From NCBI GenBank assembly GCA_902786365.1, contig CADACD010000004.1, forward strand, positions 41,541 to 105,540: 64,000 nt of DNA. Direction: 5' to 3'. Shown here piece by piece: positions 45,660-53,571 of this stretch. This DNA is from an uncultured Lachnospiraceae bacterium. GTDB lineage: Bacteria; Bacillota; Clostridia; Lachnospirales; Lachnospiraceae. A program made the position numbers and the translations under genes. Within the stretch, counting starts at the first letter, position 1, and every line of letters begins with the position of its first letter. The notes beneath the pieces are model-generated. The model saw only the letters and a program-made list of their open reading frames with translations. It ran no database searches and was not told where the DNA came from.

Positions 45660-46591
45660 TATTTTTCTCTCTGTATCAATTTATAAACTGCTGTGTTTGC
45701 GTATGTGATTGGTTCATCATGTGCAAAGAATACAATAGAATCCTCCGGTGCCTCAAGTGTTTCAACAATGTGTCCCTCATAGGGGGCTATAATATTAGCA
45801 AGTGGCTGTCCTTTTATAACTTCATCACCCACATTCACTATCCCCTCAAAAATTCCGGCCTTTTTTGTCCTGACAGAAATCATGTCCCTGTCATCCACTA
45901 CCTCTGAAATATATCCATCATGGCTGTGATAATCAACAATATCTTCCTTATTCAAAAATGTAAGAACACTTCTAATGGCCATATTGGCACTTGCCTTGTC
46001 TATGACATTTGTCGCTGTTGTATAAATGCTGAATGCATTTGTCTCCCATATCTGCCAGTTATAGTTTAATGTTGTTGTGTCATAAGGTCTTGTATTTCTA
46101 AGGATGATATATGGCATTCCAAATTTTTTGGCAAGTTCCACATCCTCAAACCCTGTCTTCATCATTCTCACATGAGGTGTAAATTTTCCCGGCATATAAA
46201 AAGATGTAAACTGCATTCCATATTTGTAATTCTTGATATTTTCAAAAACACCTGCTGCGATTCTCTGTGTCGTTTCTCCAAGATGATATCCCGGAAACAT
46301 TCTGTTGATATCCGTATTATCTGTCGGCCAGAAACGTTTCTGGATATTGACTGAATACGGATTAATGGATGGAATGACAAGTATTTTGTGCCCTTCCCTT
46401 ATCTTACCTTCCTCCTCAAGTCTCTTAAAGCGATTCACAATTTGGGAGCACACATATATCTGCTGTATCTCGTTTCCCCTTGTATTACCAACAATGCAGA
46501 CTGACTCTTCCCCTTCTCCAAATTCATATCCTGTCACTCTGAAATTATCTCTGTATAATGATTTTATTTCATAGATTACTTTTTTCCTCAT
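45659..46591 (-). CDS. M14/aspartoacylase-like protein lacking zinc histidines
   Basis: 310 residues. The protein follows the succinylglutamate desuccinylase/aspartoacylase (M14-related) pattern and ends with the beta-barrel-like domain GIFEGIVNVGDEVIKGQPLANIIAPYEG. The zinc site looks broken: the HxxE motif reads TRGNE, and the second histidine position reads FTSF where its neighbour has DIHAS. Other family residues (NTDINRMFPG) are kept. It starts two bases after the intact paralog and is probably translated with it. It may be a non-catalytic partner or use another chemistry. Confidence 0.8.
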   Translation of the reverse strand: MRKKVIYEIKSLYRDNFRVTGYEFGEGEESVCIVGNTRGNEIQQIYVCSQIVNRFKRLEEEGKIREGHKILVIPSINPYSVNIQKRFWPTDNTDINRMFPGYHLGETTQRIAAGVFENIKNYKYGMQFTSFYMPGKFTPHVRMMKTGFEDVELAKKFGMPYIILRNTRPYDTTTLNYNWQIWETNAFSIYTTATNVIDKASANMAIRSVLTFLNKEDIVDYHSHDGYISEVVDDRDMISVRTKKAGIFEGIVNVGDEVIKGQPLANIIAPYEGHIVETLEAPEDSIVFFAHDEPITYANTAVYKLIQREK

Positions 46592-46593
46592 TT

Positions 46594-47637
46594 CTAGAAT
46601 TCCCCTTTCTGTCCATCCATATAATCTCTTGTATTTTCATTGACTTGTTCTCTATCATTTTTACTTATCTGTTCATTGACAATCTCACTTGCTCTAACCA
46701 CTTCTTCTCTAAGAAGTCTGCCGACAAGGGAACCTTCTGATACAATCGGATAATCTCGTATTGTAAATAAAATACCATCAACCGGTGATACTATTTTATC
46801 AAGCACCACACCTTTGAGTGGATCAATGATACTTCCTATATGGTCGCCTTTTTTTAGTCTCTCCCAATGTTTTACATTTGGAACAAACACACCGGATTTG
46901 GCTGCATTCAAATAAGTAACATCATCTGGATTTTCAGAGATAATCGGTTTTCTCGGTTCTTTTGTTTTTCCCTTCCATATTCCCATTTCGCGCATGAGAT
47001 TGAATAATCCTTCCACAAGCTGGTCTCCGTATTTTTTTGTTATCCTCATTCCTACTCCCATTTCCACAACGAGTGTAGGTGTATTTCTGCTGTTAAGACT
47101 GTATGCAAATGTTGATTCAAGAACAGTGCTTGCACCATGAACCCAGATAAAATCTACATTTGTCTTTTTGGCAATCGGCACAAGCCAGTCTCTGTGAAGC
47201 TCATTGATTCTGATTTGAGGAATTTCCGTCAGATAGATATTACTTGCATGGATATCAATGACTGCGTCTGAACCTAAGACATCTTTTATAATATAAGCTG
47301 CCATATATTCTGTCATATCCCCATCTTTGTTGCCCGGAAACAATCTGTTCATATCCAAATCAAAGGCTGGAATTCCTCTTGTGATGGAATCAATTCCCAG
47401 CGGATTCATCGCAGGATAAATATCAACGATTCCTGTAAGGTTATCCTTCTGTTCATTAATCCTTCTTATCATCTCATAGCACACATATTGTCCCTCAAGT
47501 TCATCTCCATGAATCCCTGTCACAACACTGATTCTTTTTTCTTTTCCTGTCACCCCTCCAGCCGGTATGATACGATGCTTTTTGATTTCCAGCACTTCAT
47601 CAACAGGCAAACTTACTGATGCTATTGTTTTTATCAT
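46594..47637 (-). CDS. M14/succinylglutamate desuccinylase-aspartoacylase family hydrolase
   Basis: About 347 residues. The zinc motif GIHGDELEG supplies His and Glu, DIHAS the second His, and FDLDMNRLFPGNKDGD and VVEMGVGMRIT are family features. A C-terminal lipoyl-like barrel (SGVFVPNVKHWERLKKGDHIGSIID) follows, then a polar tail. It should hydrolyse a terminal amide or peptide bond; the substrate is unknown. ATG 47637 has AAAGGAAG upstream; the longer frame opens with a TTG without RBS. It precedes the zinc-less paralog and follows the transglutaminase-like gene. Confidence 0.85.
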   Translation of the reverse strand: MIKTIASVSLPVDEVLEIKKHRIIPAGGVTGKEKRISVVTGIHGDELEGQYVCYEMIRRINEQKDNLTGIVDIYPAMNPLGIDSITRGIPAFDLDMNRLFPGNKDGDMTEYMAAYIIKDVLGSDAVIDIHASNIYLTEIPQIRINELHRDWLVPIAKKTNVDFIWVHGASTVLESTFAYSLNSRNTPTLVVEMGVGMRITKKYGDQLVEGLFNLMREMGIWKGKTKEPRKPIISENPDDVTYLNAAKSGVFVPNVKHWERLKKGDHIGSIIDPLKGVVLDKIVSPVDGILFTIRDYPIVSEGSLVGRLLREEVVRASEIVNEQISKNDREQVNENTRDYMDGQKGEF

Positions 47638-47683
47638 TTTCTTTTCTTCCTTTCTCATATCATAAAATTTATTATATATTGTC

Positions 47684-47767
47684 AAAAAAAACAGCTGCCA
47701 TCTTAAGCCTCGTAGTCACAAAAAACCTTTGTAGATTATATCATGACTATCTGCTTAGCTGGCAGCC
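47684..47767 (-). terminator. Large structured terminator before the M14-like pair
   Basis: On the minus strand GGCTGCCAGCTAAGC pairs with GCTTAAGATGGCAGCT; an inner TAGTCA/TGACTA stem and a 25-base loop lie between. Eight Ts follow at 47684-47691. It may end the transglutaminase transcript or act as an attenuator for the M14 pair. Confidence 0.6.
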
Positions 47768-47825
47768 TCCCAAAATATTCCGTTCATAGTCTCCGGACAC
47801 ATTTACAAAATGTGCCAATAGACAT

Positions 47826-48632
47826 CTATATTTCCTTAACGATAACATGAATCACCTGTGTCTGATTTCCCCCGCCTTTTAATACGCCTCTGTTAATCTG
47901 GCAGTCTGATGCATCTCGTCCCACACCGAGTTTGATATGCGAATCTGATATGATAATATCATTTGTCGGATCAAGTGCATACCATCTTCCACCATCGAGA
48001 ATTTCAACCCATGCATGACTGAAACCCTCTCCGGTCATCATTCCCGCAACATATCTTGCAGGTATCTTCATCATTCTGCAGAGTGTAGTCATAATATGTG
48101 CATAATCCTGACAGACACCACACCCTAACTTCATTGCATCTTCGGCAGTAGTATATATATCTGTTACATTCTTCTGATACTTAAAATCTTCATGAATTCT
48201 ATGCATTAATGCTATACTTTTATCATAATCAGAGCATTTACTTTCTATTCCAAATTCATCCATATTCTTCATAAGCAAATCATAATACTTTTGAATTTCT
48301 GTGTCTGCCACTGTCAGTCCATATGGATATTTATAAATTCCGACCATATTTTCATTCTCAACAATATCGCTTTTACCAAGTCCCACTGCCACTTCACCTG
48401 TGATGCGGTATGCAAAATAACTATGTTCATCACGCACAGTGCCATACACCATCTTATTTCCAAATGAATCCACACCTGTACTATATACATTATCCGGCTC
48501 AATATGGATATCATACTTTTCCACAAATTGCACCTCGCTGTCTATAGGAATGCACTTAATTGTAAAATGACACTCGCTAGCGGGAGACGTATATTTTATT
48601 TGCATATGGTAATCGAAATATAGTCTTTTCAT
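47826..48632 (-). CDS. Transglutaminase-like cysteine protease family protein
   Basis: About 268 residues. An N-terminal beta-rich domain (about 1-95; FDYHMQIKYTSPASECHFTI) precedes a transglutaminase-like core. The likely catalytic triad is Cys in KLGCGVCQDYAH, His in FSHAWVEI and Asp in ALDPTND. Members cleave or join peptide amide bonds. ATG 48632 has AAGGAG seven bases upstream; an ATG two codons earlier is too close to that site. It belongs with the alpha-E and ATP-grasp genes upstream, a known association in bacteria. Confidence 0.85.
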   Translation of the reverse strand: MKRLYFDYHMQIKYTSPASECHFTIKCIPIDSEVQFVEKYDIHIEPDNVYSTGVDSFGNKMVYGTVRDEHSYFAYRITGEVAVGLGKSDIVENENMVGIYKYPYGLTVADTEIQKYYDLLMKNMDEFGIESKCSDYDKSIALMHRIHEDFKYQKNVTDIYTTAEDAMKLGCGVCQDYAHIMTTLCRMMKIPARYVAGMMTGEGFSHAWVEILDGGRWYALDPTNDIIISDSHIKLGVGRDASDCQINRGVLKGGGNQTQVIHVIVKEI

Positions 48633-48780
48633 GATCATGCTCCTTATATACTATTTTGTTACTGTCTGAAAATATGTACTAAATCACTGCATTTGCTGCT
48701 TTCATTTCAACAGCAAAATGCCAAATATTTGTCAATGTTTCCACAAACAGTACCTGATTTATCATTACTCTTCACATCAA

Positions 48781-48795
48781 TCAGTGAATAGTAAC
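48781..48795 (-). repeat. Copy of the degenerate intergenic motif
   Basis: Minus strand GTTACTATTCACTGA. It directly follows a small AACGCTT/AAGCGTT hairpin located after the alpha-E gene. Confidence 0.45.
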
Positions 48796-48828
48796 GCTTT
48801 TCTCAGCATATAAGCGTTTCTTATAAGA

Positions 48829-49491
48829 TTATATAATTGATTCTACAACGCTTACAATCTTATAATAATCTATTTCAGGCTCGGCTACAAGTCTTTTTAA
48901 CATATTTATTTTTTCGATATCATAATCAATATAACTGCGTTCAATTCTAGGTGCCAGTCTTAGTATCTCACGTTCAAGCTCTGTTCGTGAAACGCCAAGT
49001 CTCGCATATAAATCAATTCGTTCAATTCGTTTTCCTGTCTTGATAATATTTCTTACCTGCTCCGAATCAATTCTGTCATCGGCAATCCCCCAAAATGCAA
49101 GAATGTTGTCTGTCACTCTCTGCATCTCAATCAGTGGTGCACTGCTGATTTTTGCCTTATTCATATCGTAAATGGCAAGCTGGATATAGGAAAGTGTCTC
49201 CGACCCGATTTCCTCCCGCAGTACAATTGCATTGTCATATGCCCTGTTTAAATTGCTAAAAATTGAATCAGGATTATTTTCATTAAAAGGATAATTTTTT
49301 CTGAAATCATCCTTTGATTCATAAATATTCGGAATATCAATTTTCTTACAAAAATCTGCATAACTGTCTATAATTTCATCTATCATATTGTCAAAACTAT
49401 TAAAATACAGCCTGATAGTTGTATATACTCTTTCAGAATATCTTCCCAACCAATATAATCTGTCTTTCTGTTCTACTGAGATAATACCCAT
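48829..49491 (-). CDS. Alpha-E domain protein, short form
   Basis: 220 residues, largely alpha-helical, with the alpha-E start DRLYWLGRYSERVYTTIRL. Family proteins are often about 300 residues, so this is a short version. Alpha-E proteins occur beside circularly permuted ATP-grasp enzymes and transglutaminases, and are thought to take part in peptide or amide-bond chemistry; no activity is established. It overlaps the end of the ATP-grasp gene by 19 bases, with GGAGG inside that gene, so translation is coupled. Confidence 0.82.
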   Translation of the reverse strand: MGIISVEQKDRLYWLGRYSERVYTTIRLYFNSFDNMIDEIIDSYADFCKKIDIPNIYESKDDFRKNYPFNENNPDSIFSNLNRAYDNAIVLREEIGSETLSYIQLAIYDMNKAKISSAPLIEMQRVTDNILAFWGIADDRIDSEQVRNIIKTGKRIERIDLYARLGVSRTELEREILRLAPRIERSYIDYDIEKINMLKRLVAEPEIDYYKIVSVVESII

Positions 49492-50795
49492 GTGTCTTTA
49501 AATCCTCCTCCCTGTGATGAGTTGACAATAAACGAATCCGGATTTCTGGAAAATCGTGTCAGTCCACTCTTCCAAACTAATGGTTCATCTGCCATCAGCA
49601 CAAATGCTCTTAAATCCGCCTTTCTTGGAACCTGCTCATTTCCCTCAAGAATATCAATGTCAAGAAAATCAATTACCTCCTGTGCGATAAATCTTCTTGG
49701 CTCTGATTTCAAGAGAGCGATAAACTTCTCTTTCTGTTCTTTTGTCATACTGTTTCCAAATACGACGCCATATCCTCCTGCCTCGGCTACATCTTTCAGT
49801 ACCAGCTTATCAAAGTTTTCAAGTACATATTTCATGTCCTCCTCATAGAACGGAAGATATGTAGGTGCATTATTTAAAACAGGCTCCTCGCCTAGATAAT
49901 ATTTAATCATCTTTGGCACAAAATAATAAATTCCTTTATCATCTGCAACGCCATTTCCCGGTGCATTGATCAGTGCAACATTTCCTTTTTTATAAACATC
50001 AAAAATATGTGGTATTCCTATCACTGATTCAGGATTAAAATTCATCGGATCAAGATACTCATCTGAAATTCTTCTGTAGACAGCTCCAACTCTCTCTTTC
50101 TCACCATTATATTTTACATAATATAATTTATCATTCTCTACTATCAGTTCCGAACCATTGACAAGATGTGCTCCTGTCTGCTCTGCCAGATAGGAATGTT
50201 CAAAATAGGCTGCATTATAACGCCCCGGTGTCAATATAACTGTATGACCACCATCCACATTCACATGATCCATTGTCCGTCTCAACAGCTTTGCATAATT
50301 TCTGTTGTCCTCTATCTTTGTCTTTTCAAAAGTCCGCGGACTGCCTTTTCTGCACAGCTCTCTTGCAATCATCGGATATGATGCTCCTGACGGTACTCTT
50401 AAGTTATCCTCAAGTATGTACCAGTTTTTGTCCTTTCCCTGTACCAGGTCGATTCCCGAAATATGTGAATAAATCCCTTTAACCGGCATAACCCCTTCGC
50501 ACTCAGCCATATATCCGCTTGATGCAAATATAAAATCCTCCGGTACGACATTATCTTTTACAATTTTTTTATCACTATAAATATCCTTTAAAAACAGATT
50601 GAGTGCAACCACCCTCTGTTTCAGTCCTTTTTCAAGATAATCAAATTCTTTTTTCTTAATGATTCTTGGAATTGCATCAAAAGGAAAAAGCTGTTCTTTA
50701 AAAGTGTTATTTTTGTAGATGCCAAATTTTACCCCATATCTGGCAAGCAATTCATTGACAACTCCCGTATGTTCCAATAAATCCATGTCATTCAT
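49473..50795 (-). CDS. Circularly permuted ATP-grasp enzyme
   Basis: About 440 residues. Family landmarks: NLFLKDIYSDKKI (about 70), GIDLVQGKDKNWYILEDNLRVPSG (about 140-165), VILTPGRYNAAYFEH, LVNGSELIVENDKLY, and VLKDVAEAGGYGVVFGNSM with the ATP-binding residues; it ends with VNSSQGGGFKDTWVL. It should ligate an amine to a carboxylate using ATP, substrate unknown. ATG 50795 follows GGAGGTAAGCTTT; a longer frame runs through that site. It is the first gene before the alpha-E and transglutaminase-like genes. Confidence 0.88.
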   Translation of the reverse strand: MNDMDLLEHTGVVNELLARYGVKFGIYKNNTFKEQLFPFDAIPRIIKKKEFDYLEKGLKQRVVALNLFLKDIYSDKKIVKDNVVPEDFIFASSGYMAECEGVMPVKGIYSHISGIDLVQGKDKNWYILEDNLRVPSGASYPMIARELCRKGSPRTFEKTKIEDNRNYAKLLRRTMDHVNVDGGHTVILTPGRYNAAYFEHSYLAEQTGAHLVNGSELIVENDKLYYVKYNGEKERVGAVYRRISDEYLDPMNFNPESVIGIPHIFDVYKKGNVALINAPGNGVADDKGIYYFVPKMIKYYLGEEPVLNNAPTYLPFYEEDMKYVLENFDKLVLKDVAEAGGYGVVFGNSMTKEQKEKFIALLKSEPRRFIAQEVIDFLDIDILEGNEQVPRKADLRAFVLMADEPLVWKSGLTRFSRNPDSFIVNSSQGGGFKDTWVLSQ

Positions 50796-51107
50796 AAAGC
50801 TTACCTCCATTTCTTTTACAAACTGTGATAATTGTTCTAAATTGTTATCGCATATTAGAAAATATCCTTTTCTGATATCAGAACTAAATAGTTACAAACT
50901 ATCATAATGAGTTCACGAAGTGAAAGCTTATCAGAAGATTCCGGAACTTTCCTGACAAACAAAAAAGGCGTTCTGCCATCGGCAGAACACCTTCGTCCAA
51001 ATCGTTTTTTATGATAAGCAAATAATAAATCCAAACAAACACTTTTGTCAAGCGTTTTTTATATTTTTATTCACCTTTATTATACACTTTCGTCAGTTAC
51101 TCACTGT
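50796..51107. other. Gene-free region between the ATP-grasp and NudC-like genes
   Basis: About 310 bases, both flanking genes on the minus strand. It holds the NudC-side terminator (50959-50992), a short TTCAC-GTGAA hairpin near 50907, and a motif copy beginning at 51093. No additional gene seen. Confidence 0.5.
50959..50992 (-). terminator. Intrinsic terminator after the NudC-like gene
   Basis: On the minus strand GGTGTTCTGCC, GAT, GGCAGAACGCC is followed by TTTTTTGTTTG. Confidence 0.85.
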
Positions 51108-51118
51108 TCACAGATTAC
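51093..51118 (+). repeat. Copy of the degenerate intergenic motif overlapping a stop codon
   Basis: Plus strand GTTACTCACTGTTCAC then AGATTACC. It overlaps the last codons of the NudC-like gene. Confidence 0.35.
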
Positions 51119-51947
51119 CTTCTTTAAACATTCGCATCATTTCATTTGTCAGGCTATAATCCTGTGGCTGGAGTTCAATCTCCTCCCTTGGCACCCACTC
51201 AGCATACCGAAGTTCTTTGCTGTCCATATGAATATCAGTATTCCCGGCTGCCTCACAGAAAAATCCAGTCAATATGTCACCGGCTATTCCCCATGGCTGT
51301 GACTTGTAATACCGGATATTTTTGACCTTGATTCCGGTCTCTTCCATGACTTCCCTTTTGGCTGTTTCCTCCAACGTTTCACCTATTTCTGTAAAACCTG
51401 CCACCAACGCATTATGTGCATAACCGCTTTTGTATCTTGTTAAAAGCAATTTATCTCCATTTGTCACACCTACAATCACTGCCGGATTAATTCTCGGATA
51501 AAATACATCTCCACAGTTGCTGCATCTCATCGCTCTCTCAAAACTATCATGTCGAAGTCCATATCCACATTTGCCGCAAAATCTGTTTTTCATATACCAT
51601 TCTGCCAGATGCATTGCTGTAAATGCTGCAAACATATACACCTGTGAATTACTTGACAATGCCCTTAATTTTCTCGTATCAAGATATTCAAATCCATTCT
51701 CCCGGTAATAATCTTCGCCATATAAATCAAGGAAGAATCTTTCATTGTCAATTGAGAAAAGATAGATAAGCTTTTTCTTATTTTGACATTCTGCAAAGGT
51801 TGGAAATATTAATTTCCCTGTGTTAACATCTACCTTTACAAGTATACTGCGGTTATCATTATATATAATCACAAAATCATCATCCTTCGGCACACTGTCC
51901 GAGTAATAATGGTTGTCAAATTTATGCGGTTTAATATCCTGTATCAT
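51108..51947 (-). CDS. nudC: NudC-like Nudix hydrolase with zinc ribbon
   Basis: 279 residues. An N-terminal domain precedes a zinc ribbon with two Cys pairs (FCGKCG and MRCSNCG) and a Nudix domain: GFTEIGETLEETAKREVMEETGIKV matches the Nudix box. NudC enzymes cleave NADH and remove NAD caps from RNA. Their signature SQPWPFPxS is partly kept: here SQPW is followed by GIAGD, so substrate preference may differ. RBS AAGGAGAATATACAATT. The gene stands alone, with its own terminator. Confidence 0.85.
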   Translation of the reverse strand: MIQDIKPHKFDNHYYSDSVPKDDDFVIIYNDNRSILVKVDVNTGKLIFPTFAECQNKKKLIYLFSIDNERFFLDLYGEDYYRENGFEYLDTRKLRALSSNSQVYMFAAFTAMHLAEWYMKNRFCGKCGYGLRHDSFERAMRCSNCGDVFYPRINPAVIVGVTNGDKLLLTRYKSGYAHNALVAGFTEIGETLEETAKREVMEETGIKVKNIRYYKSQPWGIAGDILTGFFCEAAGNTDIHMDSKELRYAEWVPREEIELQPQDYSLTNEMMRMFKEGNL

Positions 51948-52166
51948 AATTGTATATTCTCCTTGGCTGTAATTGAAGTTCCTATTTTTTATTTTGAATT
52001 ATTTTAACATAAATTGTTCATTTGTGCTATTTATATTTTATAATAAGACTACCAATTTTGAAATATAGAAATTGATACCATTTATCCGATATCTTCTTCC
52101 ATTGGTTCTTTGGATAGTTTTTCCGAATCCTGATTGTTATTGATAAAGAGATTATCTTGCATAATT

Positions 52167-52201
52167 AAAGGGCCTGTCTGCCATAGACAGACCAACCCTT
52201 T
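52167..52201 (-). terminator. Hairpin terminator after the SHOCT-domain gene
   Basis: On the minus strand AAAGGG pairs with CCCTTT around an inner GGTCTGTC/GACAGGCC stem, then AATTATG follows. The A/T flanks give a moderate T-tract. Confidence 0.6.
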
Positions 52202-52220
52202 ATGAAACTCTCATCCATCA

Positions 52221-52934
52221 TTATAATTTGCTCAAAAGTTCCGTTTTCTTTGCATTAAATTCGTCCTCTGTAATAAACCCTTTTTCTTTCAACGTTGCAA
52301 GTTTTTCAATCTGTGTCAAGATATCATCGCCGCCTCCTGCATTTGCTTGTTCTTTTTTCTCTCCCCTAAACTTATCAAATATCCGCTTTTCCCTTAACAA
52401 ATCCATCAATTCAGTACACTTTTGTGCCTGTCCGAATACAGTTGTTCCGGTCAGCATTTCTACTCTTAATATGGTTTCTATATCGTTTTCATTCAGATAT
52501 GTAATATTAATATTGTTAAGCTGTTCAAGACTCTGTGCATTTCCATTGCCACTCATCATATACTCTGCTGTTGATACCTGTCGTTTCGCAAGCTCCAGTT
52601 TGATAACTCTGTCATATGGTACAACTAAGTTTTCCTCTCCAAACCACTGCTGCTTTGCAAGAAGTTCCGGTTTAAATACAAAACTGTCCTCTAATACATT
52701 AAAACCAATCGATAATGAATCAGATTTTTTCTGTGGTTTCATCGGAAATCCACCTTTATATACAACCAGATATCTTATAATTGCACCTTCTACAGGTGCC
52801 TTTGCCTGCTCTCTTTCTGCCTTGTTTTCTGCATTTTTCTGTTTAAAATCCGCCATATTTTCTCCGACTGATTTTTTCACATCTCCCATTTTCTGCTTTG
52901 CTGCATTTAATTTTTCTCCAAAATTCAAACCCAT
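52221..52934 (-). CDS. SHOCT-domain protein of unknown function
   Basis: 237 residues: a charged helical N-terminus rich in Lys/Glu/Ala (about 1-50), a middle domain with beta-rich character (about 50-180), and a C-terminal SHOCT motif (LEKLATLKEKGFITEDEFNAKKTELLSKL, about 208-237). SHOCT tails are short oligomerisation motifs on many envelope-linked proteins. No membrane helix. RBS GAGGTAAAAAT. Upstream neighbour is a small membrane protein; no function can be assigned. Confidence 0.78.
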   Translation of the reverse strand: MGLNFGEKLNAAKQKMGDVKKSVGENMADFKQKNAENKAEREQAKAPVEGAIIRYLVVYKGGFPMKPQKKSDSLSIGFNVLEDSFVFKPELLAKQQWFGEENLVVPYDRVIKLELAKRQVSTAEYMMSGNGNAQSLEQLNNINITYLNENDIETILRVEMLTGTTVFGQAQKCTELMDLLREKRIFDKFRGEKKEQANAGGGDDILTQIEKLATLKEKGFITEDEFNAKKTELLSKL

Positions 52935-53016
52935 ATTTTTACCTCTTCTTTCTTAATATTATTTTCATTCTTGTTTTAATCATATTCATTTTAGAATTGC
53001 AGATGTTTCTGACAGA

Positions 53017-53361
53017 TTACAAATTATTATAAATCGCATTTACTTCTCTTGCCGTATCAACAAAAATCCACCTGTATATGGCTATGATGATAATCAGCGG
53101 TATCAGTATCACAATAATAGTAAAGATTCCTTCTTCCCAAAAATTGTCTTTGCTTATGTTTTTCACAAAACTCATAATGGAAAATGATTCCTCATAACCT
53201 ACCTTGCTCTTTAACTGATGCAGACTGAATGAAAATGCTAACAGATAAAGAAAACCTCCAATCAATGCACTTACATTAAATAGCACTATGAGCGAAATGA
53301 CAGTAAACACCACTGTTACAATTCCCACTACTTTACGATTCTGTTGTCCATCCATATTCAT
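53017..53361 (-). CDS. Small membrane protein of unknown function
   Basis: 114 residues with two N-terminal helices (about 11-30 and 32-48) and one near the C-terminus (about 78-98), the middle soluble. The start ATG has AAAAGGAGTAG. No recognised motif. It precedes the SHOCT gene on the same strand by about 80 bases and may be co-transcribed. Confidence 0.65.
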   Translation of the reverse strand: MNMDGQQNRKVVGIVTVVFTVISLIVLFNVSALIGGFLYLLAFSFSLHQLKSKVGYEESFSIMSFVKNISKDNFWEEGIFTIIVILIPLIIIIAIYRWIFVDTAREVNAIYNNL

Positions 53362-53449
53362 CTACTCCTTTTCCTTTGAAATATTTTTCTATATATTACC
53401 ATTTACCTCGGACACCATATTGTCCCTGTAAATATTTATATTTAATTTT

Positions 53450-53495
53450 ATAAAAAAATCCTGACAATGTATCAAAATACATCATCAGGATTTTC
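53450..53495 (-). terminator. Intrinsic terminator after the metallophosphoesterase
   Basis: On the minus strand AAAATCCTGA and TCAGGATTTT enclose an ATGTATTTTGATACAT inner stem, followed by TTTTATAAAATT. Confidence 0.8.
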
Positions 53496-53571
53496 ACCCT
53501 TTTTCTTTTATAAATTTTACATTTAAAAACTTCCATACTATTATTTTTCTTTTTTCTTAATGATAATTTTT

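Noticed and set aside
47657-47685. TTGACA ahead of the intact M14-like gene as its promoter
   Set aside because: No -10 hexamer better than TGATAT lies at 16-18 bases, and the T-run of the structured terminator overlaps it.
52228-52956. Plus-strand 242-codon open frame opposite the SHOCT gene
   Set aside because: It is the antisense of a protein with a clear SHOCT tail and RBS; the plus frame has hydrophobic low-complexity sequence and no family features.
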